A DNA stretch of 64,000 nt. It comes from Sandaracinaceae bacterium. Lineage in GTDB: Bacteria > Myxococcota_A > Polyangia > Polyangiales > Sandaracinaceae. The stretch is from positions 1 through 64,000 of the forward strand of contig JAVJQK010000134.1 of assembly GCA_040218145.1 (NCBI GenBank), given 5' to 3'. The position numbers and the translations under genes are program-made. Below the pieces are notes generated by a model, which was not told the DNA's origin, searched no databases, and was given only the letters and a program-made list of their open reading frames with translations. Of the stretch, positions 51,422 to 59,801 are shown in pieces; position 1 is the stretch's first letter, and each line of letters opens with the position of its first letter.

Positions 51422-52024
51422 ATGATCACCGTCGTCGACAATTACGATTCCTTTACATATAACCTCGTCCAGTATCTCGCCGAGCTCGGGGCCGAGGTCC
51501 GCGTGTTTCGCAACGACGCCATCGACGTCGCGGGCCTCCGCGCGCTGAAGCCAGAGGGGATCCTCCTGTCACCCGGGCCCGGCACGCCCGACGACGCCGG
51601 CGTCACGCTCGACGTGATCGAGGCGCTCGCCGGGGAGATCCCGCTCTTCGGCGTCTGCCTCGGTCACCAGTCCATCGCCCAGGCGTACGGCGGCCGCGTG
51701 GTGCGGGCGGACCGGCTGATGCACGGGCGCACGTCGCCCATTCACCACGAGAAGGGCGGCGTGTTCGGCGCGCTCCCGAGCCCCATGACGGCCACGCGCT
51801 ACCACTCGCTCCTGGTCGAGCGGGCGTCGCTGCCCGAGTGCCTCGAGATCACCGCCTGGACCGAGGAGGGCGAGATCATGGGCCTGCGTCATCGCGCGCT
51901 CGAGGTCGAAGGCGTGCAGTTCCACCCCGAGTCGTTCCTCACCGAGCACGGGCACGCGCTCCTCGACGCGTTCCTCGCGCGCCTCCCCGAGCGGGGGGCC
52001 AGGCCCGACCGGAGCGCGGCGTGA
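51422..52024 (+). CDS. trpG: Anthranilate/aminodeoxychorismate synthase glutamine amidotransferase
   Basis: Encodes 200 residues. Class I amidotransferase with Cys79 in [17 protein letters not shown] and the His/Glu pair in [16 protein letters not shown]. The start [19 protein letters not shown] is typical. It supplies ammonia to the synthase subunit (TrpE or PabB), which is not in the window; by context with trpD and trpC it serves tryptophan synthesis, though it may also serve folate. It overlaps trpD by 4 nt (GTGA). Its first codons include AT-rich ones (TTT ACA TAT), unusual here. Confidence 0.95.
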   Translation: MITVVDNYDSFTYNLVQYLAELGAEVRVFRNDAIDVAGLRALKPEGILLSPGPGTPDDAGVTLDVIEALAGEIPLFGVCLGHQSIAQAYGGRVVRADRLMHGRTSPIHHEKGGVFGALPSPMTATRYHSLLVERASLPECLEITAWTEEGEIMGLRHRALEVEGVQFHPESFLTEHGHALLDAFLARLPERGARPDRSAA

Positions 52025-53025
52025 TCCGGGACGCGATCCGGACCGCGGTCTCTGGCGATTCGCTGACCGGCGCCCAGATGGCGGGCGCGATGGAGACCAT
52101 CCTCGCGGGTGAGGCGTCGCCCGCCCAGATCGCGGCGCTCGCGATCGCGCTGCGCATGCGGGGCGAGACGGCCGAGGAGCTCTCGGCGGCGGCGCGCGTC
52201 CTGCGCGACCGCGCGGTGCCGCTCTCGCTCTCGGTCGACGGGCCGCTGCTCGACACCTGCGGCACGGGCGGCGATCGGAGCGGGACCTTCAACATCAGCA
52301 CGACCGCGGCCATCGTGGTCGCCGCGTGCGGCGTGAAGGTGGCCAAGCACGGCAACCGCGCGGTCAGCAGCCAGTCGGGGAGCGCCGACGTGCTCGAGGC
52401 GCTCGGGGTGAAGCTCGAGGGTGACCCCGCGGCCGCCTCGGCCTCGCTCGCGCGGCTCGGCCTGGCGTTCCTCTTCGCGCCGGCCTTTCACGGCGCCCTG
52501 AAGCACGCGGCCCCGGTGCGGCGCGAGCTCGGCCTGCGGACCTTCTTCAACCTGCTCGGTCCCCTCGCGAACCCGGCCTCGGCCAGTCATCAGCTGCTCG
52601 GCGTCTACGATCCGAAGCGGCTCCGGCAGATCGCCGAGGTGCTGGGCTCGCTCGGCGTGCGCGGCGCGTGGGTGGTGCACGGCGAGGGCGGCCTGGACGA
52701 GGTGTCTCCCTGCGGTCCGACGCACGTCGCCATCCTGAAGGACGGCGCGGTCGAGGAGACCACCGTCGAGCCGGGCGACTTCGGGCTGGAGGCGGTGGCG
52801 TTCGAGGGCCTGGTCGGGGGCGACGCGCGCGCGAACGCCGACATCATCGGCGCCGTGCTCGACGGCGCGGCGGGGGCGCCCCGGGTCGCGGTCGTGATCA
52901 ACGCGGCCGCCGCGCTCCTCGCCGCGGGCGCCGAGCGCGACCCGAAGTCGGCCCGCCAGAGGGTCGAGGAGGCCATCGACGCGGGACGCGCCCGTGACCT
53001 GCTCGCGCGCTGGGTCAGTGCATGA
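52021..53025 (+). CDS. trpD: Anthranilate phosphoribosyltransferase
   Basis: Encodes 334 residues from a GTG overlapping the trpG stop. It joins anthranilate to PRPP. Motifs: [20 protein letters not shown] (PRPP loop), [40 protein letters not shown], and [17 protein letters not shown]. Full length and intact. The stop overlaps the trpC ATG by 4 nt. Confidence 0.97.
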   Translation: MIRDAIRTAVSGDSLTGAQMAGAMETILAGEASPAQIAALAIALRMRGETAEELSAAARVLRDRAVPLSLSVDGPLLDTCGTGGDRSGTFNISTTAAIVVAACGVKVAKHGNRAVSSQSGSADVLEALGVKLEGDPAAASASLARLGLAFLFAPAFHGALKHAAPVRRELGLRTFFNLLGPLANPASASHQLLGVYDPKRLRQIAEVLGSLGVRGAWVVHGEGGLDEVSPCGPTHVAILKDGAVEETTVEPGDFGLEAVAFEGLVGGDARANADIIGAVLDGAAGAPRVAVVINAAAALLAAGAERDPKSARQRVEEAIDAGRARDLLARWVSA

Positions 53026-53828
53026 GCGGAGATCTGCTGGCCCCCATCCTCGCGCGGAAGGCGAAGGAGAACGCGCGTCGGCGCGCGCACCTGAAGCTCT
53101 TCGACCCGGGGCTCTTGGACGCGGACGGCGAGCGGTCGGCGCCCGAGGGAGCGCTCACGGCCCTGCGACGCGACGGCGCGTGGCCGAAGGTGATCGCCGA
53201 GGTGAAGTTCCAGAGCCCGAGCGCGGGCGCGATCCGGCCCCGGGCCGCGGGGGATGGCGTGGCGATCGCGCGTGGCTACGCCCGCGCCGGCGCGGCGGCG
53301 ATCAGCGTGCTCTGCGATCGCGCGGGCTTCGGCGGCTCCGTGCTGGAGCTGCGCCGCGTGGCCCAGGCCGTCGACCGGCCGGTGCTCTTCAAGGAGTTCG
53401 TGCTCGACCCGCTGCAGCTCGACCTCGCGCGCGTCGCCGGAGCGTCGATGGTGCTCTTGCTGGTGCGCGCCCTCGACGAGGCGACGCTGACCTCGCTGGT
53501 GGACGGCTGCCTCGCGCGCGGGCTCGAGCCGGTCGTCGAGGCGGCCGACGAGGCGGAGGTCGAGCGCGCCGTCGCCACCCGGGCGCGGGTCATCGGGGTC
53601 AACGCGCGGGACCTCTCCACGTTCCGTGTCGACCCGGCCGCGGCCGCGCGCGCCGTCCGAAAAATCCCCAACGAGCGAGTGAAGGTGTACATGAGCGGGG
53701 TGTCGACGCGAGCGGAGCTGCGCGAAGTCGCCGAGACAGGCGCCGACGCGGTCCTGATGGGAACGGCGCTCATGCGTGCGCCCGATCCGGGTGAGCGCCT
53801 GGCGGAGCTGCTCGGAGGCGCGCGATGA
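53022..53828 (+). CDS. trpC: Indole-3-glycerol-phosphate synthase
   Basis: Encodes 268 residues of a (beta/alpha)8 barrel that closes the indole ring. Motifs: KVIAEVKFQSPSAGAIRP (catalytic Lys), ISVLCDRAGFGGS, VLFKEFVLDPLQLDLARVAG, VIGVNARDLSTFRVD and MSGVSTRAELREV. It is not fused to TrpF. trpE, trpF, trpA and trpB are absent from the window. It overlaps the epimerase gene by 4 nt. Confidence 0.96.
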   Translation: MSGDLLAPILARKAKENARRRAHLKLFDPGLLDADGERSAPEGALTALRRDGAWPKVIAEVKFQSPSAGAIRPRAAGDGVAIARGYARAGAAAISVLCDRAGFGGSVLELRRVAQAVDRPVLFKEFVLDPLQLDLARVAGASMVLLLVRALDEATLTSLVDGCLARGLEPVVEAADEAEVERAVATRARVIGVNARDLSTFRVDPAAAARAVRKIPNERVKVYMSGVSTRAELREVAETGADAVLMGTALMRAPDPGERLAELLGGAR

Positions 53829-54919
53829 GCCCTCGAAAGGAAGCGCTCGGCAAGGGCGACACCGTGCTCGTCACCGGCGCCGCCGGGACGGTCGGCCACT
53901 ACGCCATCGCGCTCGCCGAGGCGGCGGGGTACCGCGTCATCGCGAGCGACCTGACCGCGAAGGGCGTGCAGCAGCCCGTGCGCGGCGAGGTCCGCCCGGG
54001 CGACCTCCGGGACGGGGAGTTCGTCACGCGGCTGGTTCAGGGCTGCGACGCGGTCATTCACACCGCGGCGCTCCTCGACGTCGGCGCTCCCGAGGACGCG
54101 CTCCGCGAGGTCAACACCGAGGTGGTCGCGCGCCTCTACGAGGCCGCGGCGGCGGCGAACGTGCAGCGTTTCGTGCAGGTGTCGACGGCCATGCTCTACG
54201 CCGAGCGAGCCGAGCAGCCGCTCGCGGAGACGTCCGAGATCGCGCCCCGCGGCCCGTACGGGCGCAGCAAGCTGGGCGCGGAGGAGGTGCTCCGGGCGCG
54301 GGCGGGCGACGGCCCCGCGTGGACCATCCTGCGCGCGGCGCCGCTCTACGGCAGGCGCGGGCGGCACTTCGCGGCCGCGATGCTCTCGGTCGCGCCGACG
54401 CTCCGCCTCGTCACGCCCATCCTGCCGCAGCCCTCGGGCGGGCCCACCGCGACCATGGTGCACGCGGAGGACGTCGCGCGGGCGGCGATCTTCGTGCTCG
54501 GACGCGAGGACACCAAGCACGAGATCTACAACGTGGCCGACGAGGACGCGCTGACGCTCGGGGACCGGATCACCGAGACGATGCGCGCCTACGGGCTGCC
54601 CACGGTCGGGACGGGCGCGTTGCCTCGCGGGGTGCTCGACCGCATCGCGAAGATCTTCGTGCAGCCGGGCGCGTACCACGCGGCGGACTCCGTGGCGCTG
54701 GGCATGTGGAAGCTCGTCGTGCTCCGCCACGGGCTCAAGCCGGCGCTCCGGGTCCGGCTCGATCGCGAGGCGCTCACGCTCCTCTACGACGACCTGATCC
54801 TCGACACCTCCAAGCTGCGCGCGCTGGGCTGGTTGCCGCGCTATCCTCGGTTTGCCGAAGGCTGGCGTCAGGTGTTGCGCTGGTACCAGGCGGAGCAGTG
54901 GGTGCCGCGGTTTGCGTGA
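53825..54919 (+). CDS. NAD(P)-dependent SDR epimerase/dehydratase
   Basis: Encodes 364 residues. An extended SDR: cofactor loop TVLVTGAAGTVGHYAIALAE, VIHTAALLDVG, active-site Ser in QVSTAMLYAE and YGRSK (YxxxK). The C-terminal ~120 residues bind substrate and lack membrane segments. Related proteins include 3-beta-hydroxysteroid-type and sugar epimerases; specificity cannot be told. It overlaps trpC by 4 nt but no tryptophan role is evident. Confidence 0.9.
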   Translation: MSPRKEALGKGDTVLVTGAAGTVGHYAIALAEAAGYRVIASDLTAKGVQQPVRGEVRPGDLRDGEFVTRLVQGCDAVIHTAALLDVGAPEDALREVNTEVVARLYEAAAAANVQRFVQVSTAMLYAERAEQPLAETSEIAPRGPYGRSKLGAEEVLRARAGDGPAWTILRAAPLYGRRGRHFAAAMLSVAPTLRLVTPILPQPSGGPTATMVHAEDVARAAIFVLGREDTKHEIYNVADEDALTLGDRITETMRAYGLPTVGTGALPRGVLDRIAKIFVQPGAYHAADSVALGMWKLVVLRHGLKPALRVRLDREALTLLYDDLILDTSKLRALGWLPRYPRFAEGWRQVLRWYQAEQWVPRFA

Positions 54920-55580
54920 GAGGCTGAAGATCCTGGGGCGCGAGGCGAGCGCGGTGGCGCGCCAGGGGACCTTGATGTTCCTCGGGCGCGGTCGGCCCCG
55001 CCCCGCGCTCGACGCCCCGCGGGTGGTCGCCTTCGTGCACGGCTACGGCGCGGGCGGCGCCGTCTTCGACCCCCTGCGACGCGCGGTCGAGGGCGAGCTC
55101 GGGCTTCCGACCCTCGACTTCACCTACCGCTCGAGCTGGCCGTTCTCGCGCGTGCTCGACGCGCTCGACGCGGAGCTGGCCCGCGTCGGCGACGCGGAGC
55201 TCGACCTCGTCGGACACTCCCTCGGCGGCCTCGTCGCCCGCTGGTGGGTCCAGGAGATGGGAGGCGCCGAGCGCACGCGTCGGGTCGTGACCTTGGCCAC
55301 TCCGCACGCGGGTACCCGCAGCGCCCGGGTCGCGCCGGGCCCGCTCCGCGCCGCGCTGATGCCGCAGGGTGCCATCGTCCGCCGCCTCGCCGCGGGCCGG
55401 CACCGCGCGACCGCCGTCTCCCACACCGCGCTCGTGGCCGCGGCCGACCTCATGGTCACGCCGCCCTCGAGCGCCGCGGCCCTCGAGGACGCCGACGTCG
55501 AGTGGTTCGACGGCCTCGGGCACAACGCGATGCTCTTCGACCCTCGCGTCCACGCCCGCGTCGTCACCGCGCTGCGCTGA
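54912..55580 (+). CDS. Lipase-like alpha/beta hydrolase
   Basis: Encodes about 222 residues if the TTG at 54912 (overlapping the epimerase stop by 8 nt) is used; an ATG at 54975 gives 201. The fold shows RVVAFVHGYGAGGAVFDPLR, the nucleophile in LDLVGHSLGGLVARWW, VVTLATPHAGTRSARV and a His in FDGLGHNAMLFD. GHSLGG and ATPHAGT are characteristic of triacylglycerol lipases and GPI-type deacylases. No signal peptide is present. It is convergent with the histidine kinase gene (18 bp apart). Confidence 0.82.
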   Translation: MRERLKILGREASAVARQGTLMFLGRGRPRPALDAPRVVAFVHGYGAGGAVFDPLRRAVEGELGLPTLDFTYRSSWPFSRVLDALDAELARVGDAELDLVGHSLGGLVARWWVQEMGGAERTRRVVTLATPHAGTRSARVAPGPLRAALMPQGAIVRRLAAGRHRATAVSHTALVAAADLMVTPPSSAAALEDADVEWFDGLGHNAMLFDPRVHARVVTALR

Positions 55581-55598
55581 GCCGCGAGAGCGGGTCAC

Positions 55599-57341
55599 TC
55601 AGCCGTGCTCGCGGGCCTGCGCCTCGGCCCCTGTCGCCTCGGTCCCTGGCACTTCGTCCCCTGTCGCTTCGTCCCCTGTCGCTTCGGCCCCTGTCGCCTC
55701 GGCCCCTGTCGCCTCGGCCGTGGGCGCCTCGGGGGGCAGATGCACGCGGAACGTCGCGCCCTCGCCGGGCTGGCTCTCGACCGTGATCGCGCCACCGTGC
55801 GCCTCGACGATCTGTCGGACCAGGGCGAGACCGAGGCCGACGCCGTGCTGGCGCCGGCTGTAGAACATGTCGAAGAGGTGGGCGCGATCCTCGTCGGAGA
55901 TGCCCGGGCCCTCGTCGCTCACCGCCAGGCAGGGGCGCGCGTCGTCGTCCCAGCCGACCTCCACCCGGACCATGCCCCCGGGGGGTGAGAACTGGAGCGC
56001 GTTCTTCACCAGGTTCCAGAGCACCTGACGGAGCTGGTCCGGGTCGGCGTGCACCCGGACCGGATCGGCCGGCGCGATCACCTCCACCCGGCCGGAGACC
56101 CCTGGCCGCGCGACCTTCGTCACTTCGCTGGCCAGGGCGCACAGGTCCACGCCGATCGGGTCGGGGGTCCGCGGTTTGCCGACCTCCAGCATGGTGCTGA
56201 CGAGGTCGTTCAGCCGGTCCACCTCGCCGAGCACGAGTGAGAGCAGCTTGCGATCCTCCGGGTCGAGCTGCCGCGCCTCGCGGACCATCTCCACCGATCC
56301 GCTGATCGAGCTCAGCGGGTTGCGGATCTCGTGCGCGAGGCCCGCGGCGAGGCGCCCGAGCGCGGCGAGGCGCTCGGCCCGCTCGGCCTTCTCCCGGAGC
56401 TGGCTGAGCTCGGTCAGGTCCTGGAAGAGCACCAGGCTCCCGCGCACGGCGCCCTCCGCGTCGCGCAGCGGGGAGCAGCTGAACCCCACCGGGAAGCGCG
56501 TCCCGTCGACCCGGACCGCCTCGCCGTCGCCGCGGTCGATCATCGAGACCCGCGGCGGATCGAGCGGCAGGTGCGCGTCGATCGAGGTCCCCTCGAACTC
56601 GCCCTGTGCGCCGCCGAGCAGCGCCGCCCCCGCGGGGTTGATGCGGGTGACCACACCCTCGAGGTCGGTGGTGACCAGCCCCGAGATCAGCGAGCGCAGG
56701 ATGTCCTCGTTCAGCCGCGCGAAGCCGGCCGCGCTCTGAACCGCCTCCTCGAGCTGTCCTCCGGTGCGCCGCAGCCGCTCCGCCAGCGCGCCGGCCAGCA
56801 GCCCCACGAGCACGAAGCCGACCAGGTTCCGCAGCACGGCGAGCGCCAGCTCGTCCAGGGGGAGCAGAGCGTGGGAGTCCGTGGCCGGGGGAAGCCAGCC
56901 GTTGGCCACGGCCAGCGCGATGCCCACGAACGCGATGAGGGCCGACGCGGTGGTGACCTGCGCCGCGCGGGAGCCGAGGGTGAGGGCGGCGGCCAGGATC
57001 ACCACGCCGTAGAGGAAGCTGAAGCCGCTCGCCGCGCCGCCGAAGGCGTAGACGAGGGTGGTCACCAGCCCGAGGTCCCACACGATCTGGATGCCCGCGA
57101 GCAGCGTCGGCCGGCGGGTGCGCGGCAGCAGCACCGCCACGACGAGAGACATCGCGAAGGTCCCCGCGATGGAGACCATGAGGGCGTCCGCGACGAACGC
57201 GCCCATGCTGGTCTCGTCTGCGAGGACGAGGCTGCCGCCGAGCAGGAGCGTCGTGACGACCAGACGCCCGCCGAGCAAGAGTAGCTGACGGGAGATCGGC
57301 GGCCGCGGGGCCTCGTCTGCTGCGCCTGCGGCGCCCTCCAC
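55599..57341 (-). CDS. pilS: PilS-like sensor histidine kinase with PAS domain
   Basis: Encodes 580 residues from a GTG 2 nt after the pilC stop. About six membrane segments (~20-200) are followed by a PAS domain (ITRINPAGAALLGG region), HisKA with the phospho-His in AAGLAHEIRNPLSSISGS, and an ATPase domain (N-box WNLVKNALQFSPPGG, VSDEGPGIS, HGVGLGLALVRQIVEAHGG). The six-helix plus PAS layout and position after pilT-pilC fit PilS, which with PilR controls pilin transcription. No PilR gene is adjacent. The C-terminal ~40 residues are an EATGAE-type repeat of unknown role. Confidence 0.85.
   Translation of the reverse strand: MEGAAGAADEAPRPPISRQLLLLGGRLVVTTLLLGGSLVLADETSMGAFVADALMVSIAGTFAMSLVVAVLLPRTRRPTLLAGIQIVWDLGLVTTLVYAFGGAASGFSFLYGVVILAAALTLGSRAAQVTTASALIAFVGIALAVANGWLPPATDSHALLPLDELALAVLRNLVGFVLVGLLAGALAERLRRTGGQLEEAVQSAAGFARLNEDILRSLISGLVTTDLEGVVTRINPAGAALLGGAQGEFEGTSIDAHLPLDPPRVSMIDRGDGEAVRVDGTRFPVGFSCSPLRDAEGAVRGSLVLFQDLTELSQLREKAERAERLAALGRLAAGLAHEIRNPLSSISGSVEMVREARQLDPEDRKLLSLVLGEVDRLNDLVSTMLEVGKPRTPDPIGVDLCALASEVTKVARPGVSGRVEVIAPADPVRVHADPDQLRQVLWNLVKNALQFSPPGGMVRVEVGWDDDARPCLAVSDEGPGISDEDRAHLFDMFYSRRQHGVGLGLALVRQIVEAHGGAITVESQPGEGATFRVHLPPEAPTAEATGAEATGAEATGDEATGDEVPGTEATGAEAQAREHG
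55621..55730 (-). repeat. 15-bp in-frame tandem repeat, ~7 copies, in the pilS tail
   Basis: GCCTCGGCCCCTGTC (plus-strand reading) recurs in seven imperfect 15-bp copies, encoding the EATGA/EATGD pentapeptide on the minus strand. Unit length is a multiple of three, so copy-number change keeps the frame. Confidence 0.85.
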
Positions 57342-57343
57342 GG

Positions 57344-58555
57344 CTACTCCGATTGGATGTTGCCGGCGATGCTGAAGATCGGCAGGTACATCGCGACGAG
57401 GATGAACCCGACCATGCCGCCCACGACGACGAGCATGATCGGCTCGAGCATCGAGGTGAGCGCGGCGACGGCCACGTCGACCTCGTCTTCGTAGAAGTCC
57501 GCGATCTTGTTGAGCATCTGATCGAGCGCGCCGGTCTGCTCACCGACGCCGATCATCTGCACCACCATCGGGGGGAAGACCTTCGTCTCCATCAGCGGCT
57601 CGGCCATCGTGCGGCCCTCGCGGATCTTCTCCGACGTGACGAGGATGGCCCGCTCGACGATGACGTTGCCCGCGGACTTGGCCACCACGTTCATCGCGTC
57701 GAGGATCGGGACGCCCGACGAGAGCAGGGTGCCGAGGGTCCGCGTGAAGCGCGCGACCGCGATCTTGCGCATCACCGGGCCCAGGACGGGTACGGTCAGC
57801 AGCAGGCGGTGCCAGAACTGCTTGCCTCCCTTCGTGCGATAGCTGCCCACGATGCCGACCGCGATCGCGATGAAGAGGGGGATCAGCCAGTAGAGGTTCC
57901 CGACGAAGCCCTGGCTCACGTCGATGACGAACTTCGTGATGCCGGGGAGGGCGTCTTCGCCGCCGAAGTCCATGAACATCGCCTGGAACGAGGGGATGAC
58001 CCAGGTCAGCAGGACGAAGAGCACGATGCCCGCGACGAACGCGATGATGCTCGGGTAGACGAGCGCGCCGCGCACCTGCCGCTTCAGCTTCACGCGCTTC
58101 TCGATGTAGACCGCGAGCCGCTGCAGGATGGTGTCGAGGATGCCGCCCAGCTCGCCGGCCGCGACCAGGTTCACGAACAGCTCGTCGAACACCTTCGGGT
58201 GACGCTTGAGCGCATCGGAGAACGTGCCGCCCTGCTCGACGTAGTTCTTGATGTCCTTGAGGATGTTCGTGAACTGCTTGTTCTCGCCCTGGGCAGCCAG
58301 GATCTCGAGGCACTGCACGAGGGGCAGGCCCGCGTCGATCATCGTCGCGAACTGCCGCACGAAGACCACCAGCTCCTTCTCGCTGACGGGCGAGCCGAAC
58401 TGGATGTTGATCTCTTTCGGCTTCTTCTTGACCTTGACCGGGTTGAGGTTCTGCGCCTTGAGGCGGTTTTGCACCGCCTCGACGCTCTCGGCCTCCATGA
58501 CACCCTTCTTGGTCTCACCGGTCCGAGCCTTGGCTTCGTAAACGAATTCGGCCAT
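57344..58555 (-). CDS. pilC: Type IV pilus inner-membrane platform protein PilC
   Basis: Encodes 403 residues, the normal length. The two homologous GspF halves are visible: FVRQFATMIDAGLPLVQCLE with ALKRHPKVFDELFVNLVAAG, and FTRTLGTLLSSGVPILDAMN with TKVFPPMVVQMIGVGEQTGA. Three membrane segments: IIAFVAGIVLFVLLTWVIP, LYWLIPLFIAIAVGIVGS and IMLVVVGGMVGFILVAMYLP. It anchors the PilB/PilT motors to the pilus base. It lies between pilT and the pilS-like gene on one strand. Confidence 0.97.
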   Translation of the reverse strand: MAEFVYEAKARTGETKKGVMEAESVEAVQNRLKAQNLNPVKVKKKPKEINIQFGSPVSEKELVVFVRQFATMIDAGLPLVQCLEILAAQGENKQFTNILKDIKNYVEQGGTFSDALKRHPKVFDELFVNLVAAGELGGILDTILQRLAVYIEKRVKLKRQVRGALVYPSIIAFVAGIVLFVLLTWVIPSFQAMFMDFGGEDALPGITKFVIDVSQGFVGNLYWLIPLFIAIAVGIVGSYRTKGGKQFWHRLLLTVPVLGPVMRKIAVARFTRTLGTLLSSGVPILDAMNVVAKSAGNVIVERAILVTSEKIREGRTMAEPLMETKVFPPMVVQMIGVGEQTGALDQMLNKIADFYEDEVDVAVAALTSMLEPIMLVVVGGMVGFILVAMYLPIFSIAGNIQSE

Positions 58556-58661
58556 CTGGTCTTTCGCAGCCCGCGCAGCGGCGAGCGCCGGGGAAGCTTA
58601 GCCGGGGCGTTCGCTCGTGGTCAAAAACGGCTGGCCGATTCCAGCGTGAGCGGCCCCATCC

Positions 58662-59774
58662 TCAGCGGGCCGGCCGACGGCTCTGCGCCTGGTTCTGGGC
58701 GTGCGTGATCATGTTGCGGAGCTCGCCGGGGTCGTTGGACCGCCCGATCGCGTCCTCGAGGCTGATGATCCGCCGCGACAGCAGGGCCAGCAGCGACTGG
58801 TTCATCGTCTGCATCCCGCTCGTGGCCTGCCCCGTCTGCATGGAGGAGTAGATCTGGTGCACCTTGTCCTCGCGGATCAGGTTCCGGATCGCGGCGTCGG
58901 GGACCAGCACCTCGAGGGCGAGCGCCCGCCCGGGCCCGTCGGCGCGGGCGATCAGGTTCTGGCAGAGCACGCCCTGCAGCACGAACGAGAGCTGCGCCCG
59001 GACCTGCGACTGCTGGTAGGCGGGGAACACGTCGATGATGCGGTTGATCGAGCTGATCGCGCCGTTGGTGTGGAGCGTCGCGAAGACGAGGTGACCCGTC
59101 TCGCTGATGGTCAGCGCCGCCTCGATGGTCTCGAGGTCGCGCATCTCACCGACGAGCACCACGTCCGGGTCCTGACGCAGCACGTACTTCAGCGCCTCCT
59201 TGAACGAGCTCGTGTCGGCGCCGATCTCCCGCTGGTTGACCACGCAGAGCTTGTTGGGGTGGAGGTACTCGATCGGGTCCTCGATGGTGAGGATGTGCTG
59301 CCGCCGCTCCCGGTTGATCTTGTCGATCATGGCCGCGAGCGTGGTCGACTTGCCCGACCCGGTCGGTCCCGTCACGAGCACCAGCCCGCGCGGCAGGTTG
59401 GCCAGGTTCGAGACCACGGCCGGCAGCCCCAGCTCCTCGAACGTCAGCACCTTGAAGGGGATGGTGCGGAAGGCGCCCGCGACCGCCCCGCGCTGCATGA
59501 AGAGGTTGGCGCGGAAGCGGCTCAGGCCGCGCACGCCGAAGGAGAAGTCGAGCTCGTTCGTCTTCTCGAAGCGCACCGTCTGCTCTTCGGAGATCACCGA
59601 GTAGCAGAGCTGCTTCGTCTCGATGGGATCGAGCGGCGGCGTCTTCAGCGGCACGAGCGATCCGTCGATCCGCAGCTGCGGAGGCGAGCCCGTGGTGACG
59701 TGGAGGTCCGAGGCTCCGCGGTCGATCATGACCTTGAGGAGCTGGTGGATGGTGAAGCGCGGCTGCCCGTCCAT
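58662..59774 (-). CDS. pilT: Type IV pilus retraction ATPase PilT
   Basis: Encodes 370 residues. The N-terminal PAS-like domain (FTIHQLLKVMIDRGASDLHV) is followed by the motor domain: Walker A GPTGSGKST (136-144), the Asp box LTIEDPIEYLHPNKL, Walker B DPDVVLVGEMRDLETIEAAL and the His box ETGHLVFATLHTNGA. The C-terminal AIRNLIRE needed for retraction is present. It drives pilus disassembly for twitching motility. pilB is not in the window. Confidence 0.98.
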   Translation of the reverse strand: MDGQPRFTIHQLLKVMIDRGASDLHVTTGSPPQLRIDGSLVPLKTPPLDPIETKQLCYSVISEEQTVRFEKTNELDFSFGVRGLSRFRANLFMQRGAVAGAFRTIPFKVLTFEELGLPAVVSNLANLPRGLVLVTGPTGSGKSTTLAAMIDKINRERRQHILTIEDPIEYLHPNKLCVVNQREIGADTSSFKEALKYVLRQDPDVVLVGEMRDLETIEAALTISETGHLVFATLHTNGAISSINRIIDVFPAYQQSQVRAQLSFVLQGVLCQNLIARADGPGRALALEVLVPDAAIRNLIREDKVHQIYSSMQTGQATSGMQTMNQSLLALLSRRIISLEDAIGRSNDPGELRNMITHAQNQAQSRRPAR

Positions 59775-59801
59775 GGGCCTCAGTCTACCGCGAAGGCGCG
59801 C

